A stretch of DNA of 64,000 nucleotides from Bacteroidota bacterium (GCA_016720935.1 JADKJP010000005.1:310001-374000), one strand, 5' to 3'. Counted from the stretch's first letter, positions 17,898 through 27,614 are shown. Translations and numbers: made by a program. Notes: generated by a model not told the origin, from the sequence alone.

Positions 17898-18935
17898 TTA
17901 TTTGTGCTCCTTTTCATCCATGTATTTCTGCCAGGTTTTGGTTTTGTTTATACCGTCCCCGTAAAAATGCAGAATATCATTCATGAAAGTTGGAGGTACA
18001 TAGCTGGGAATTGCATCGATTACATCCATGTATTCATCCAGGACTACCAATGATGGAAGAGCAAACCCGTTACGGCTGAGCAATAATGCCAATTGATGGA
18101 ATGGCGCCTGTGCGTTGCGGGAATTTCCAAGAAGTTTTCCTTTATACGGAATCGAATCGGTCATGTCCGCGTTAAAATCAACAAGATCAAATTTCTCCTT
18201 TACATAATCCGTATATAAAGAATCATTAAAGGATGTTCGCTTCATTACTTTACAGGCATTGCACCAATCCGTATTCACGTAAACAAGCGTTTTTTTCTTC
18301 CTCGGCAATTCAGCTCCAAAGGCTGATCGCGCAGATTCCCACCGCACTGAATCAGGTCTTTTTGTAAAAACAGAATCATAAAACGCTTTCTGATATTGAT
18401 CCCGAAATTCATCAAGAGAGGAATTTCGGTACACGTTTTCTACAACGTAAACAAGTATCGGTTCAATTTTCTGCTGATCGAGATAACCGCTTGCCAACAT
18501 ATTCAGACGAAACTCGTTTTTATCTTTATCATACCCTGACAAAAACAAGGTTGTTGGGTACATTAATTTACCTTGCAACAATTGCACGGCCAGTTCGTGT
18601 GGTGTTCGGGGTTCTTTGGAAGTAGGACCATACTTTTTTCCGAGATATTCAACAGTGTCTTTTCCTTCCGCATTGAATTTTACAGGGTAAAAATAGGTGT
18701 TAATGTACTGTGCAAGACCCGGGTTTGCATAAGTGTTTTTCATCATCACCTTACACCACCCGCACCAATCGGTATAAAAGTCCATCAGTATAGGACGGGG
18801 AGCCGTTTGCATTTTTTCAAAAGCTTCATTCCATGTCATCCATTTCACCAGGCTGCCTTCCGCATCGGGTTGCTGTGCAAACAGTGAGGGGATGCGAATC
18901 AGTAGGATTATAAAAAGGGCAAAAAGCTTCTTCAT
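17898..18935 (-). CDS. Secreted tandem thioredoxin-domain protein
   Basis: A 345-residue periplasmic protein: signal peptide 1-21 (cleavage after LFAQ), then two thioredoxin-like domains, each with its own redox motif. The first is WCGWC (57-61, in DFYTDWCGWCKVMMKNTY), the second WCNAC (224-228). Both are of the thioredoxin_7/DUF255-like type, followed by YFYPVKFNAEGKD and FDLVDFNADMTD. It probably reduces or rearranges disulfides in the periplasm. The two different active sites suggest an electron relay or distinct substrates (inference). A promoter of TTG (18998-19000) N16 TACTTTTG (18974-18981, minus strand) lies just upstream. Confidence 0.88.
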   Translation of the reverse strand: MKKLFALFIILLIRIPSLFAQQPDAEGSLVKWMTWNEAFEKMQTAPRPILMDFYTDWCGWCKVMMKNTYANPGLAQYINTYFYPVKFNAEGKDTVEYLGKKYGPTSKEPRTPHELAVQLLQGKLMYPTTLFLSGYDKDKNEFRLNMLASGYLDQQKIEPILVYVVENVYRNSSLDEFRDQYQKAFYDSVFTKRPDSVRWESARSAFGAELPRKKKTLVYVNTDWCNACKVMKRTSFNDSLYTDYVKEKFDLVDFNADMTDSIPYKGKLLGNSRNAQAPFHQLALLLSRNGFALPSLVVLDEYMDVIDAIPSYVPPTFMNDILHFYGDGINKTKTWQKYMDEKEHK

Positions 18936-18973
18936 TCAAATGATTTTTACTGTATAAAACATTTCGATTACGA

Positions 18974-19000
18974 CAAAAGTACGAAGAATGTGAAATTCAA
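18974..19000 (-). promoter_or_regulatory. Candidate promoter of the thioredoxin gene
   Basis: Minus-strand TTG (19000-18998), 16-base spacer and TACTTTTG (18981-18974), matching the Bacteroidota -33/-7 pattern. The start codon is about 40 bases downstream. Confidence 0.55.
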
Positions 19001-19155
19001 TGTACGAGAATCCCTGTCGATACTGCAAACAAAGATAATTTTTCGGACAAAAAAGAGATGAAAAATTTATGATGGAAATTATGAAGTGGCTTGTAAATCT
19101 TCAAAATCTTATAAATACTCCTGATTCCGTACTTGTTAATAGAATGATTTGATTC

Positions 19156-19177
19156 AACAGACCTTCCGGGGTCTGTT
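19156..19177. promoter_or_regulatory. Perfect inverted repeat, operator-like
   Basis: AACAGACC TTCCGG GGTCTGTT, an 8-bp perfect inverted repeat with a six-base centre. No T run follows on either strand, so it is more like a protein-binding site than a terminator. It sits 22 bp upstream of the TTGACC box. Confidence 0.45.
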
Positions 19178-19198
19178 AAATATCAGATTTCGTTAAAA

Positions 19199-19226
19199 TT
19201 GACCTCCTCTTTGCAATTTATATAAT
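19199..19226 (+). promoter_or_regulatory. TTGACC-N16-TATAAT promoter-like sequence
   Basis: Near-consensus for a proteobacterial sigma-70 promoter, unusual for the Bacteroidota primary sigma factor. It lies 93 bases before the start of the 19319-19756 gene. It may be chance in AT-rich DNA. Confidence 0.3.
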
Positions 19227-19318
19227 GGCGCCGAAATGATTTGAATCCATCCTGATAAGGGTCATTGGAAGTGTATTTTATTCTATCGAGATTTATAAGA
19301 AATTAAATTCGTTTGACC

Positions 19319-19756
19319 ATGACTACACTGCTTGCTCCTCCGAAAAATGACTTTCTTCTTCAAACCGGAATTTCAGAATTGCATAGTGATGTGATTTGTT
19401 GGCTGGATGAAGTCGAGTTTTACAAAACTGAAATTTCCTTTCTGATAAAACTGATGAACCGGCATCTTCTTCGCATCAATCAATCCGAAAAGGTAAATGC
19501 ATTACTGGAATTAGAAAAGAAAGTAAAAAATTACCGCACCGTGAAACTGAGTAAAATGATGCTGGCACTTTACGATCTGGAATCACAACTTTCAAAACTT
19601 GACGAATCGCTTTTTTCTCAGGATGAACAATTGATTCGTGAAGAACACAAAAAGTTAAAAAATGACGCGGATGAAATTACTGTCAGTATCAGAAAGCTTA
19701 AACTTGAGGTCTTTGCGTTTATAGAAAAATTATTTGTCCTCGAATTAGGAACTTAA
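19319..19756 (+). CDS. Small helical protein of unknown function
   Basis: A 145-residue protein from the ATG at 19319; the frame also opens at a TTG two codons earlier. It is almost wholly alpha-helical with heptad-like patterns (for example VNALLELEKKVKNYRTVKL), predicting three to four amphipathic helices in a coiled-coil or four-helix bundle. No signal peptide and no metal-binding His/Glu set. It resembles short cytoplasmic helical proteins often annotated as hypothetical in this phylum. It ends before a strong shared terminator. Confidence 0.7.
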   Translation: MTTLLAPPKNDFLLQTGISELHSDVICWLDEVEFYKTEISFLIKLMNRHLLRINQSEKVNALLELEKKVKNYRTVKLSKMMLALYDLESQLSKLDESLFSQDEQLIREEHKKLKNDADEITVSIRKLKLEVFAFIEKLFVLELGT

Positions 19757-19775
19757 ATCTCGCAACCCTTATTGA

Positions 19776-19821
19776 AAAACAATCCGGTCCATTGAAATAA
19801 TTCAACGGACCGGATTGTTTT
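19776..19821. terminator. Bidirectional terminator between the helical protein gene and msrB
   Basis: Stem AAAACAATCCGGTCC (19776-19790) pairs with GGACCGGATTGTTTT (19807-19821), extended inside by TTGAA/TTCAA. A/T runs on both sides let it serve both convergent genes. Confidence 0.88.
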
Positions 19822-19843
19822 AATTGAACCCGTTATTTTTACT

Positions 19844-20317
19844 TTATTTCTGGTGAATCACTGGCGGAGCAGAGGCTACTGAATCCGCCGGAATAAAACG
19901 AATTGAACTTGTATTCACACAATGTCTGGTATCTTTGGTTGTAAATCCTTCACCAAGGAAAACGTGCCCAAGATGTCCGCCGCAATTGTTACAAAGAATT
20001 TCGGTTCTTTGTCCGTCAGCGTCAGTAATCCGTTTCACAGCTCCTTTTATTTCATCATCAAAGCTGGGCCATCCGCAATGCGAATCGAATTTATCATCCG
20101 AACGGTACAAGGGGGCATTACACCGACGACAGATATAAATTCCTTGGTCCTTTTTTTGGTAATATTCGCCGGTAAAAGGAGGATCTGTTGCTTTTCTAAG
20201 GATTACACGTTCTTCTTGCGGACTTAATTTGTTATAGGGATCCATTTTGTTTTGGCTGCATCCACTCATTGCGATCAGAAAGCAAGGAGTGAATAAGATG
20301 AATTTAATGTTTTTCAT
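19844..20317 (-). CDS. msrB: Peptide-methionine (R)-S-oxide reductase MsrB, lipoprotein form
   Basis: A 157-residue MsrB with a lipoprotein signal (lipobox AMSGC, Cys20), so it is anchored in the envelope. It reduces methionine-R-sulfoxide in oxidised proteins. Zinc-binding pairs are C63-x2-C66 and C109-x2-C112; the catalytic Cys is C133 in RHCVNTSSIRF, and CGWPSF (81-86) is the substrate-pocket signature. The short Ser/Ala/Pro tail is not conserved in the family. It is monocistronic, bounded by the shared terminator. The tandem thioredoxin protein nearby could be its reductant (inference). Confidence 0.95.
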   Translation of the reverse strand: MKNIKFILFTPCFLIAMSGCSQNKMDPYNKLSPQEERVILRKATDPPFTGEYYQKKDQGIYICRRCNAPLYRSDDKFDSHCGWPSFDDEIKGAVKRITDADGQRTEILCNNCGGHLGHVFLGEGFTTKDTRHCVNTSSIRFIPADSVASAPPVIHQK

Positions 20318-20731
20318 TTTTTGAATTATATCACAATAACGGAATTAAACCAGGGTTGGTTTGATGCACAGACAGATTTAACACATTTTAATCTTTGCCC
20401 AACAATCCGATACTGCAAGACAAGCCCAGGATGTACTCTGCAGGTCGAAATTCCTTGATACTGACGTTACAAAAAGAATTCATTCAAGATTTATCAGGCA
20501 AAAGCGACTTTCCATTTTTTGATTTCAAAATAAAATTTTACTTGTCTATTATCCGGATTTTTTACATCTTCACAGACATGGATTCAAACTTGTCTGGTTT
20601 TTTCAAGCTTTGCTCCATTTTCAATTTCGAATTTGAATTATACACTTCAAAATTTCAGATTGTAGTTTATTGAATAATTTAATCCCTTAAATATCATTTC
20701 CAATTAATAAATTTGAAAAATCATCCTTTTC
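20318..20731. other. 414-bp divergent intergenic region
   Basis: Very AT-rich. A 92-codon plus-strand frame (20395-20673) is rich in Phe/Ile/Lys with no family features and is probably not a gene. A TAAATTTG -7 match for the LuxR-type gene lies at 20708-20715. Nothing else seen. Confidence 0.5.
20708..20715 (+). promoter_or_regulatory. Candidate -7 element of the LuxR-type regulator gene
   Basis: TAAATTTG, exact TAnnTTTG match, 17 bases before the ATG. Confidence 0.5.
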
Positions 20732-21283
20732 ATGGCCCCTGATATTACCAATTTCGATTCACTAATTCTGGAAGTTCGATCAAAGGAGCGGACAGACGGG
20801 AATTATTATCCATATTCAAAAATTCTTTTGCAAACAAATAAAACAAGGAACGAAAAGAACATGGAATCCTTTTTAGCCATGAGTAAACTCGGTCGGGAAT
20901 TGATCTTCTCCGGGCAAATTTCCAATTATCGTCTCAGACTTGAGATTCGAAAGGAAGTTTTCATCGTTTCACCAGTACCGGGACGAAATACGATAATAAA
21001 AGAAGGAACCGAAATCCGCAAAGATTGTACACTTGAACAATACCATTCAGAATTGTTTAATAAACTGACACAGAGAGAAAAACAACTCTTGTGTTTTATT
21101 TACAGAGGTTATCAGCAAAGTCACATCGCATTTATTTATGGCATCACGCTGGAAACATTCAAGTCACACCGAAAGAATATTTACAAAAAAATGAAGTTTC
21201 ACAACCGATTGGATCTTTACAACTGGTGTGAAAATTTTCTTCCGGATCATCTTGAAGATGTTCGGAAATTATCTGTTCAATAA
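20732..21283 (+). CDS. LuxR-type helix-turn-helix transcriptional regulator
   Basis: A 183-residue protein with a C-terminal LuxR/GerE HTH (about 110-170). LTQREKQLLCFIYRGYQQSH matches the LTxREkevL signature, and LETFKSHRKNIYKKM is the recognition helix (TVKSHxxNIYxKL in relatives). The N-terminal 105 residues have no receiver domain and resemble no sensor I know, so the signal is unknown. It lacks the phosphorylatable Asp of NarL-type regulators. Single-gene unit upstream of hrpB. Confidence 0.8.
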   Translation: MAPDITNFDSLILEVRSKERTDGNYYPYSKILLQTNKTRNEKNMESFLAMSKLGRELIFSGQISNYRLRLEIRKEVFIVSPVPGRNTIIKEGTEIRKDCTLEQYHSELFNKLTQREKQLLCFIYRGYQQSHIAFIYGITLETFKSHRKNIYKKMKFHNRLDLYNWCENFLPDHLEDVRKLSVQ

Positions 21284-21425
21284 ATAAATTTCTGAATTAA
21301 TTTTTTCAATTGTAGAAATCAATTTCCATCTGTATTCTCTTGCCGGATTTCCCGGTACAGAAATTTTTTTCTGAATCTCCCGATCATTTTCTTCCTGGGC
21401 AATTTCATTACATTTACAAACCTAC

Positions 21426-23912
21426 ATGCAGGACGATTTTCCTATAAACGCAGTGATTCCGTCTGTCAGGCGGGCCTTATCCACCGGCAATACTGTCATC
21501 CTTCAGGCACCTCCCGGAGCCGGAAAAAGCACCGTCCTGCCACTGGCATTGCTGGATTTACCCGTTCTAAGCGGAAAAAAAATCCTGATGCTTGAGCCCC
21601 GGCGTCTGGCAGCTCGCGCGGTGAGCTGGAGATTGGCGGAACAGCTGAGCGAGATTCCAGGACAAACATCAGGTTACAGAATTCGCTTTGAATCCAAAGT
21701 GGGTAAAAACACACGAATTGAAGTTGTCACCGAAGGCATCCTGACCAGAATGTTGCAACAGGATAATTCGCTGGAAGATTATGGTCTGATCATCTTTGAT
21801 GAATTTCATGAACGTAGTCTACATGCGGATTTATCTCTGGCGCTGTGTCGCGAGGCTCAGGAAATCCTTCGCCCGGACCTGAGGATATTGGTGATGTCAG
21901 CAACCCTGGATGGAGCTATGATTTCGGATATACTTGGCAGCGCTCCGGTCATAACCAGTGAAGGCCGGCAATTCCCGATTGAATACACGTATTTTGATTT
22001 TGACGATTCGCAAACTATCGCGCAGAATACTTCGAGAGTAATTTTAAAAGCGGTAAAAGAAGAAGAGGGTGACATCCTCGCTTTTCTTCCAGGGAGTGGG
22101 GATATTCGTCGTTGCCAGGAAATCATCGAACAGACTTCGATTCCAATTGCTATTCATGCGCTCTATGGTGATTTGCCTCACGAAGCACAATTGGCCGCAT
22201 TACTTCCTGATCCATCAGGTCGACGAAAAATTGTATTGTCAACATCAATCGCTGAAACCAGTCTGACTATTGAAGGAATTAAAATTGTTGTGGACTCCGG
22301 ATATTCAAGAGTTCCTAAATTTAATATTCGCAGCGGCCTCACTCATCTGGAAACAATTCGTGTGACTCAGGATACGGCTGATCAGCGGGCAGGAAGAGCG
22401 GGGCGATTGGGGCCGGGTATCTGCTATCGACTATGGCCAGAACGAACGCACCAGCATCTGATCCCACACCGGAAACCTGAAATACTGGAAGCAGAATTAT
22501 CACAATTGGTACTCGAACTTGCTAACTGGGGACACCTGGATACATCGCGATTATCATGGATCACTCCTCCACCCTCCGCATCCTTGTCACAGGCAATTCA
22601 ATTGCTGGAAGAACTGGATGCTTTGAAAGAAGGAAAAATTACCCGACAGGGAAAGCAATTGCTTGAATTTCCTACTCATCCCCGCATCGCCCACCTTCTC
22701 TTGTATGGGAAAGAGCATGATGTTTCTGCAATAGCAGCTGATGTTGCCGCAATTCTTGAGGAAAGAGATCCAATGGGAAGGGAGGTTGGAGCTGATATCA
22801 ATTTACGATTGGATGCATTGAGACACTGGAGAAATAAAGAGAAAACAAATGCAGACAGAAATCTTCTTGAGAGAATAGAACGTGTTTCAAAACAGTGGAG
22901 AACTCAGTTGAATGTCAAACCCAATTCATTAGCTATTTCGCACGAAACAGCAGGCCGCTTAATTGCAGCTGCATATCCCGAAAGAATCGCGAAACAGGAT
23001 GGAGAACAGGGAAGATACAGAATGGCCAACGGAAAGGTGGCAAGACTTCAGCCACATGATCCCTTACTCCATGAGGAATGGATTGCTGTTGCCCAATTGG
23101 ATGCTGGATCAAGGGAAGGAAAAATATTCCTTGCAGCACCGTTCGACCCAACGGAATTAATTGCATCCGGCAGCGGAAGTGAAACTATTTCCTGGGACGA
23201 CAGGAATGGAATGATTGTCGCTCGCAAAGAGTGGAGGGCCGGAAATCTGTTGATCACCTCCAGGCCTTTGCCAAATCCGGACGAAGAGAAAATTGTCAAC
23301 GTTCTTTGCGAACTCATCCGAAAAGAGGGTATTCAGCTTTTTGATCTAAACGACAAAGTTGAACAATTAATATCACGTGTTTCTTCGCTAAAATTATGGC
23401 ATCCTGAAATTGACTTGCCTGATCTTCGAAATGAAAGTCTGGTTGCATCACCTGAAAAATGGGCAGCTCCATTTCTTCAGAAAATACGAAAGAAAGAAGA
23501 CTTTAAAAAACTCAATCTTTTTGAAATTCTTTCTTCCCTTATCCCTTATACGGAGCAACAACTTTTAGACAAACTTGTCCCGGAAAAAATTCCGGTTCCA
23601 AGTGGTTCTCTCGTTCCTCTTATCTATCAGGCTGACGGCTCTTCTCCGATTCTGGCAGTTCGCTTGCAGGAAGTTTTTGGATTGGCAGACACCCCCGCCA
23701 TCAACAATGGAAAAACACCCGTCCTTCTTCACCTTTTGTCGCCCGGATACCGTCCTGTTCAGGTTACTTCTGACCTGAGAAGTTTTTGGAAAAATATTTA
23801 TCCCGAGGTACGAAAAGAACTTCGTGTTCGTTATCAAAAACATTCATGGCCGGAAGATCCCTGGTCAGCGGAGCCAGTTCGAGGTGCTAAAAAAAGAAAT
23901 CCAAAATTGTAA
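21426..23912 (+). CDS. hrpB: ATP-dependent RNA helicase HrpB
   Basis: An 828-residue DEAH-type helicase. Walker A APPGAGKST (28-36), DEFHERSL (125-132), SAT in VMSATLDG, motif VI DQRAGRAGRLGPGICYRLW, then the HA2/winged-helix region and the HrpB C-terminal domain (about 690-828) ending in the typical HSWPEDPWSAEPVRG signature. HrpB is common in bacteria but its role is poorly known (RNA remodelling). Length is normal. A TACATTTA at 21409-21416, one mismatch from the -7 consensus, lies 10 bases before the ATG. Confidence 0.95.
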   Translation: MQDDFPINAVIPSVRRALSTGNTVILQAPPGAGKSTVLPLALLDLPVLSGKKILMLEPRRLAARAVSWRLAEQLSEIPGQTSGYRIRFESKVGKNTRIEVVTEGILTRMLQQDNSLEDYGLIIFDEFHERSLHADLSLALCREAQEILRPDLRILVMSATLDGAMISDILGSAPVITSEGRQFPIEYTYFDFDDSQTIAQNTSRVILKAVKEEEGDILAFLPGSGDIRRCQEIIEQTSIPIAIHALYGDLPHEAQLAALLPDPSGRRKIVLSTSIAETSLTIEGIKIVVDSGYSRVPKFNIRSGLTHLETIRVTQDTADQRAGRAGRLGPGICYRLWPERTHQHLIPHRKPEILEAELSQLVLELANWGHLDTSRLSWITPPPSASLSQAIQLLEELDALKEGKITRQGKQLLEFPTHPRIAHLLLYGKEHDVSAIAADVAAILEERDPMGREVGADINLRLDALRHWRNKEKTNADRNLLERIERVSKQWRTQLNVKPNSLAISHETAGRLIAAAYPERIAKQDGEQGRYRMANGKVARLQPHDPLLHEEWIAVAQLDAGSREGKIFLAAPFDPTELIASGSGSETISWDDRNGMIVARKEWRAGNLLITSRPLPNPDEEKIVNVLCELIRKEGIQLFDLNDKVEQLISRVSSLKLWHPEIDLPDLRNESLVASPEKWAAPFLQKIRKKEDFKKLNLFEILSSLIPYTEQQLLDKLVPEKIPVPSGSLVPLIYQADGSSPILAVRLQEVFGLADTPAINNGKTPVLLHLLSPGYRPVQVTSDLRSFWKNIYPEVRKELRVRYQKHSWPEDPWSAEPVRGAKKRNPKL

Positions 23913-24081
23913 GAAAGCATCAACTCTTCCATTTTTTCAAGATCCTTTTGTAAGGATTCCTGCTCTTTTCTCCAATCAAAAAATCCTGCCTGATCGTATT
24001 GAACTATAGGGATTTTACACGAATGTCCATTCTCCCCCGTAAATCCCCTTTGATATCTAATACGTTTAAAAACAGTAGATT

Positions 24082-26646
24082 ATGTTTATCGGACCAGAAC
24101 AAAAAAGCAAAGCTGACAGGCTGGAAAATGTGCATTGCCAATTTTTTTCAAAGGCGATTTTTTCCTTGTTTGTTTTTGTAATCTGTAATGTATGGCAACC
24201 ATTGCATGCACAAAGTATTGTGCAAGGGGGGCTTTGGACAGGTGCAATGGGCGTACGTCAAACAGTTGAACAGTTGATGTCAACTGAAAATCCTGATCAG
24301 GTCATCCGCTTAAAGAAAATGCGGGAACATGAAACTGAGATTCGAAAACAGGATAATCCGGAATCACCACTCGTTTCCTCTTATTCATCTATCAATCAAT
24401 CTCAGGAAAGAAATGGTGTTGGTAATGGTAACAGCATCACCGCCACACAAACAATTGGAACGAGTTTTCTTGCCGCAGCATCCAATGTTTCCGGCTACAT
24501 ACCACCGGATTGTAATGGAGCGGTAGGCCCGACACAAATTCTGACTGTAGCGAATGGTCGTATCCGTGTGTACAGTAAATCAGGTGTACTCGGCGGATTG
24601 AATATGACCATGGATGCATTCTTCAGCACTGTGCGAAACGCTTCAACGGTTAGTGATCCACATGTGCGTTATGACCGATTGTCTCAACGCTGGTTCGTTG
24701 TCGCAATCAATGTGGCCAGTACAAACAACAGAGTGGTCATTGCTGTGAGTGATGGTCCTACAATTACAGGTTCATCCTCATTTACATTCTTCTATTTTCA
24801 ATTTAATCTGGTTGCTCCGGCGGGAGACAATGGCAAGTTTCTGGATTACCCAACTTTCGGGTTAGATAAGAATGCCCTGTACATAGGCGGAGTGCGTTTT
24901 AATCCATCTACTTTCGATGGCTGCCCCGTTTTCGTAGTGAATAAAAATTCAGTTTTAGGCGCCGGGCCGATTGCCGCAACAGCATTCCGTACTGCCGGAG
25001 GAATAGCTTCCGGAATTTATGTTCCCCAGGGAGTAGATAACGATGATCCGGCTGCAACTGAAGGTTATTTTATCGGAACAGATGCCGGTGTTTATGGAAA
25101 AATAAATATTATCAGAGTGAATACTCCCGGAGGCACTCCAACGCTTACGAACCTCACTGCAATTACTATCCCTGCCAATAATGCTCCCGTACGACAGCTG
25201 CATCAAGGTGCAGCAGCAAACAGGAGACTGGATGGGTTGGACGATCGTTTATTCGCGGCGCATGTGATGAAAAATAAAATCACCGGAGTCACAACGCTTG
25301 TCACATCCCACAATTCAAAAGTCAACAGTAGCGGTGTCGCCTCAGGTACCATGGACAGGAACGCTTCACGATGGTATCAAATCGGAAGTTTGAATACTGC
25401 AACACCTGTATTGTTACAATCCGGAACTTTATTCGACAATGCCGCATCAAATCCACGGGGTTTCTGGAACAGTTCAATTGCTGTTAGTGGCCAGGGACAC
25501 ATGGTTCTTGGCAGCAGTACGGCCGGTGCTGCCGCTCGTGCAGATGTAGCCATTGCCGGCCGATATTCTTCGGATGTCGCAGGCACTTTACAAACCTATC
25601 AACTTGCGACAGCAAGCAGTACAGCATATAATGTACAGGCTGTCGATGGACAACGTTGGGGTGATTACTCTCAAACGGTAGTGGATCCTAACGATAACAT
25701 GACCATGTGGACTTTCCAGGAATATTGTGACGCGACAAATTCCTGGGGAATGCGTGTAGTGCAACTTATAGCTCCTGCGCCTCCTCCAACAGCTTCACTC
25801 ACTCCTCTTCCTGTCGTAGGAAATGCCTCTGCGATAGCTCTCTCAGTCACGGCAACTTCAACACCTAATAACACAGGATTCTTTGATCCGGGCGCGGATG
25901 CAAGTGGTCCCGGATTTTTAAATCATCTGACCGCAAGCGCAACAGGAGGAATTGTAGTGAATAGTGTCACGTTCACAAGTCCCACACAGATTTCCATCGA
26001 TATTAATACAACCGGAGTACCCTGGGGAACATATACGATCACCATCACGAATCCGGATGGACAAATAACAACTATTCCAATCACTATCGGATCACCTTTG
26101 CCGATAGAATTATTATCATTCACTGCCCATCCCGTTGAAAAAGGTTGCGGATTGGAATGGGTAACAGCTACGGAAACTAACAATGATTATTTCACCCTGG
26201 AACGAAGTCATGATGGTATGAATTTCGAAGAAGCCGTCCGTGTAAAAGGAGCAGGAAATTCAACACAAACAATAACGTACAGGTATACTGATGAACATGC
26301 GTTTTCAGGTGTTTCCTACTACAGGTTAAAACAAACAGATTACGACGGTCATTTTGAATACTCGGAACTGGTCCCTTTTCAATCCGGTAAAAACAATTTT
26401 GAAGTCGCGAATATCGTTTCGGACTCCAAAGAACAATCACTTCGTATTTACATAAATAATGGAAGGGATGAAATTGTTACTTATCAGCTGAACGACGCAA
26501 ACGGTAAAATAATCTATAGCGGATCACATGCGTCGAGCAAAGGAATGAGTTTATTGCAACTGGATGGAAGCGCCCTCAATTCCGGGATTTATTACATCAC
26601 TGTCAGCAATAGTCAAAACGCGATCACCCGAAAGATATATTTTTAA
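24082..26646 (+). CDS. Large secreted T9SS-sorted protein, unknown function
   Basis: An 854-residue exported protein. The signal peptide is placed late (hydrophobic about 27-43, cleavage near LHAQ), so translation may really start at the GTG at 24130. The main part (about 100-560) is a beta-rich domain with GAVGPTQILTVANGRIRVY, LSQRWFVVAINVAS and QRWGDYSQTVVDP, a propeller-like family seen in many Bacteroidota secreted proteins without known activity. Then come an IPT/TIG-like domain (about 570-670), the PLPIELLSF module also present at the left window edge, and a T9SS type A sorting domain (about 780-854). It is tail-to-tail with the GPx gene, 12 bp apart. Confidence 0.82.
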   Translation: MFIGPEQKSKADRLENVHCQFFSKAIFSLFVFVICNVWQPLHAQSIVQGGLWTGAMGVRQTVEQLMSTENPDQVIRLKKMREHETEIRKQDNPESPLVSSYSSINQSQERNGVGNGNSITATQTIGTSFLAAASNVSGYIPPDCNGAVGPTQILTVANGRIRVYSKSGVLGGLNMTMDAFFSTVRNASTVSDPHVRYDRLSQRWFVVAINVASTNNRVVIAVSDGPTITGSSSFTFFYFQFNLVAPAGDNGKFLDYPTFGLDKNALYIGGVRFNPSTFDGCPVFVVNKNSVLGAGPIAATAFRTAGGIASGIYVPQGVDNDDPAATEGYFIGTDAGVYGKINIIRVNTPGGTPTLTNLTAITIPANNAPVRQLHQGAAANRRLDGLDDRLFAAHVMKNKITGVTTLVTSHNSKVNSSGVASGTMDRNASRWYQIGSLNTATPVLLQSGTLFDNAASNPRGFWNSSIAVSGQGHMVLGSSTAGAAARADVAIAGRYSSDVAGTLQTYQLATASSTAYNVQAVDGQRWGDYSQTVVDPNDNMTMWTFQEYCDATNSWGMRVVQLIAPAPPPTASLTPLPVVGNASAIALSVTATSTPNNTGFFDPGADASGPGFLNHLTASATGGIVVNSVTFTSPTQISIDINTTGVPWGTYTITITNPDGQITTIPITIGSPLPIELLSFTAHPVEKGCGLEWVTATETNNDYFTLERSHDGMNFEEAVRVKGAGNSTQTITYRYTDEHAFSGVSYYRLKQTDYDGHFEYSELVPFQSGKNNFEVANIVSDSKEQSLRIYINNGRDEIVTYQLNDANGKIIYSGSHASSKGMSLLQLDGSALNSGIYYITVSNSQNAITRKIYF

Positions 26647-26658
26647 AAGCGGCTATTA

Positions 26659-27489
26659 TCAATTATTCACAACAACAAGTCGGAGGATTTGTTGTACACG
26701 TTCTGAATTCTTTACTTTCAAAAAGTAAATCCCGTCAGGCAGCTGATCCACGGGAATAATCAGGTGTTGCTGCTTCTGAATTTTTTGTACAGGTAAAGAA
26801 AAAACACTGACTCCGTCAATACTGAATAGCTCGATAGAAATATTGGTTTCTGAACCAGAGAGAAATTCAATTTCAGCTCTCCCTTTTACAGGATTGGATA
26901 CCAATTTTAGAGATTGATTATTTTCTGCTTTGTCCACATTGGTTGTGTTGGGAGACAAAACCCAATTCACAATCAACGGATCCAAAGGGTTCACCGCAGA
27001 AGGATAGTATGCGATCCAATGGCCGGCTTCATCAATCAGGTATTTATTAAAATTCCATGCTACAGGCGCATCAGCAATACCATTGCGGGAAGCATTTTGT
27101 AACCACTTATAAACTTCAGCAGTGTCAGGCGCGGCAATAGATATGCGTGACATCATTTGAAAACTGATGTTATAGTTTCCGGTACAAAACGTATCAATTG
27201 AACCATTTGTGCCGGGCTCTTGTCCACCGAAATCATTACACGGGAAACCAATAATTTCGAAAGTCGGACCACCATATTGTTGGTATAACGCTTCGAGGTC
27301 GGCATACTGTGGAGTAAAGCCGCAATAGGATGCTGTATTCACCACCAATAATTTTTTACCGGCAAAATCGGATAATGAAATTGAATCCCCGCGGATGGTT
27401 ACGGCATTGAAATCATGGAAGGTTTCGTTCGTTTGAGCAAATGCTGATTGAACGAGAAGTGCAAAACAAAAAAGCAGAATTTTTTTCAT
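26659..27489 (-). CDS. Secreted glutathione peroxidase-family protein with T9SS sorting domain
   Basis: A 276-residue protein: signal peptide 1-19, a GPx/thioredoxin-fold domain (about 20-185), and a T9SS type A sorting domain (about 195-276, LKLVSNPVKGRAEIEFLSG to DGIYFLKV). The peroxidatic residue is Cys56 in NTASYCGFTPQY, with Gln90 (FPCNDFGGQEPG) and the WNFNKYLID motif completing the tetrad. Cysteine instead of selenocysteine is normal in bacteria. GPx enzymes reduce peroxides with thioredoxin or glutathione. Exporting one to the cell surface is unusual because an extracellular reductant is needed. Convergent with 24082-26646. Confidence 0.9.
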   Translation of the reverse strand: MKKILLFCFALLVQSAFAQTNETFHDFNAVTIRGDSISLSDFAGKKLLVVNTASYCGFTPQYADLEALYQQYGGPTFEIIGFPCNDFGGQEPGTNGSIDTFCTGNYNISFQMMSRISIAAPDTAEVYKWLQNASRNGIADAPVAWNFNKYLIDEAGHWIAYYPSAVNPLDPLIVNWVLSPNTTNVDKAENNQSLKLVSNPVKGRAEIEFLSGSETNISIELFSIDGVSVFSLPVQKIQKQQHLIIPVDQLPDGIYFLKVKNSERVQQILRLVVVNN

Positions 27490-27614
27490 GGCAAATCGTG
27501 TCTGACGAATTTATTAAAAAGCAGTCAAATGAAAGCAGAAGCTGGGTTCAGTCCATACACTTGTGTGTTTTTTACAAGAGAATCATTGGAATACGTAAGC
27601 AACTCCACCCTGGT

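Larger units (their letters stand above)
18936..19318. other. 383-bp divergent intergenic region
   Basis: Separates two divergent genes. It holds the thioredoxin promoter, a palindrome at 19156-19177 and a promoter-like TTGACC-N16-TATAAT at 19199-19226. No protein gene seen. Confidence 0.55.

Noticed and set aside
20395..20673. 92-codon plus-strand frame
   Set aside because: Phe/Ile/Lys-rich translation of AT-rich DNA with no conserved motif or promoter; looks non-coding.
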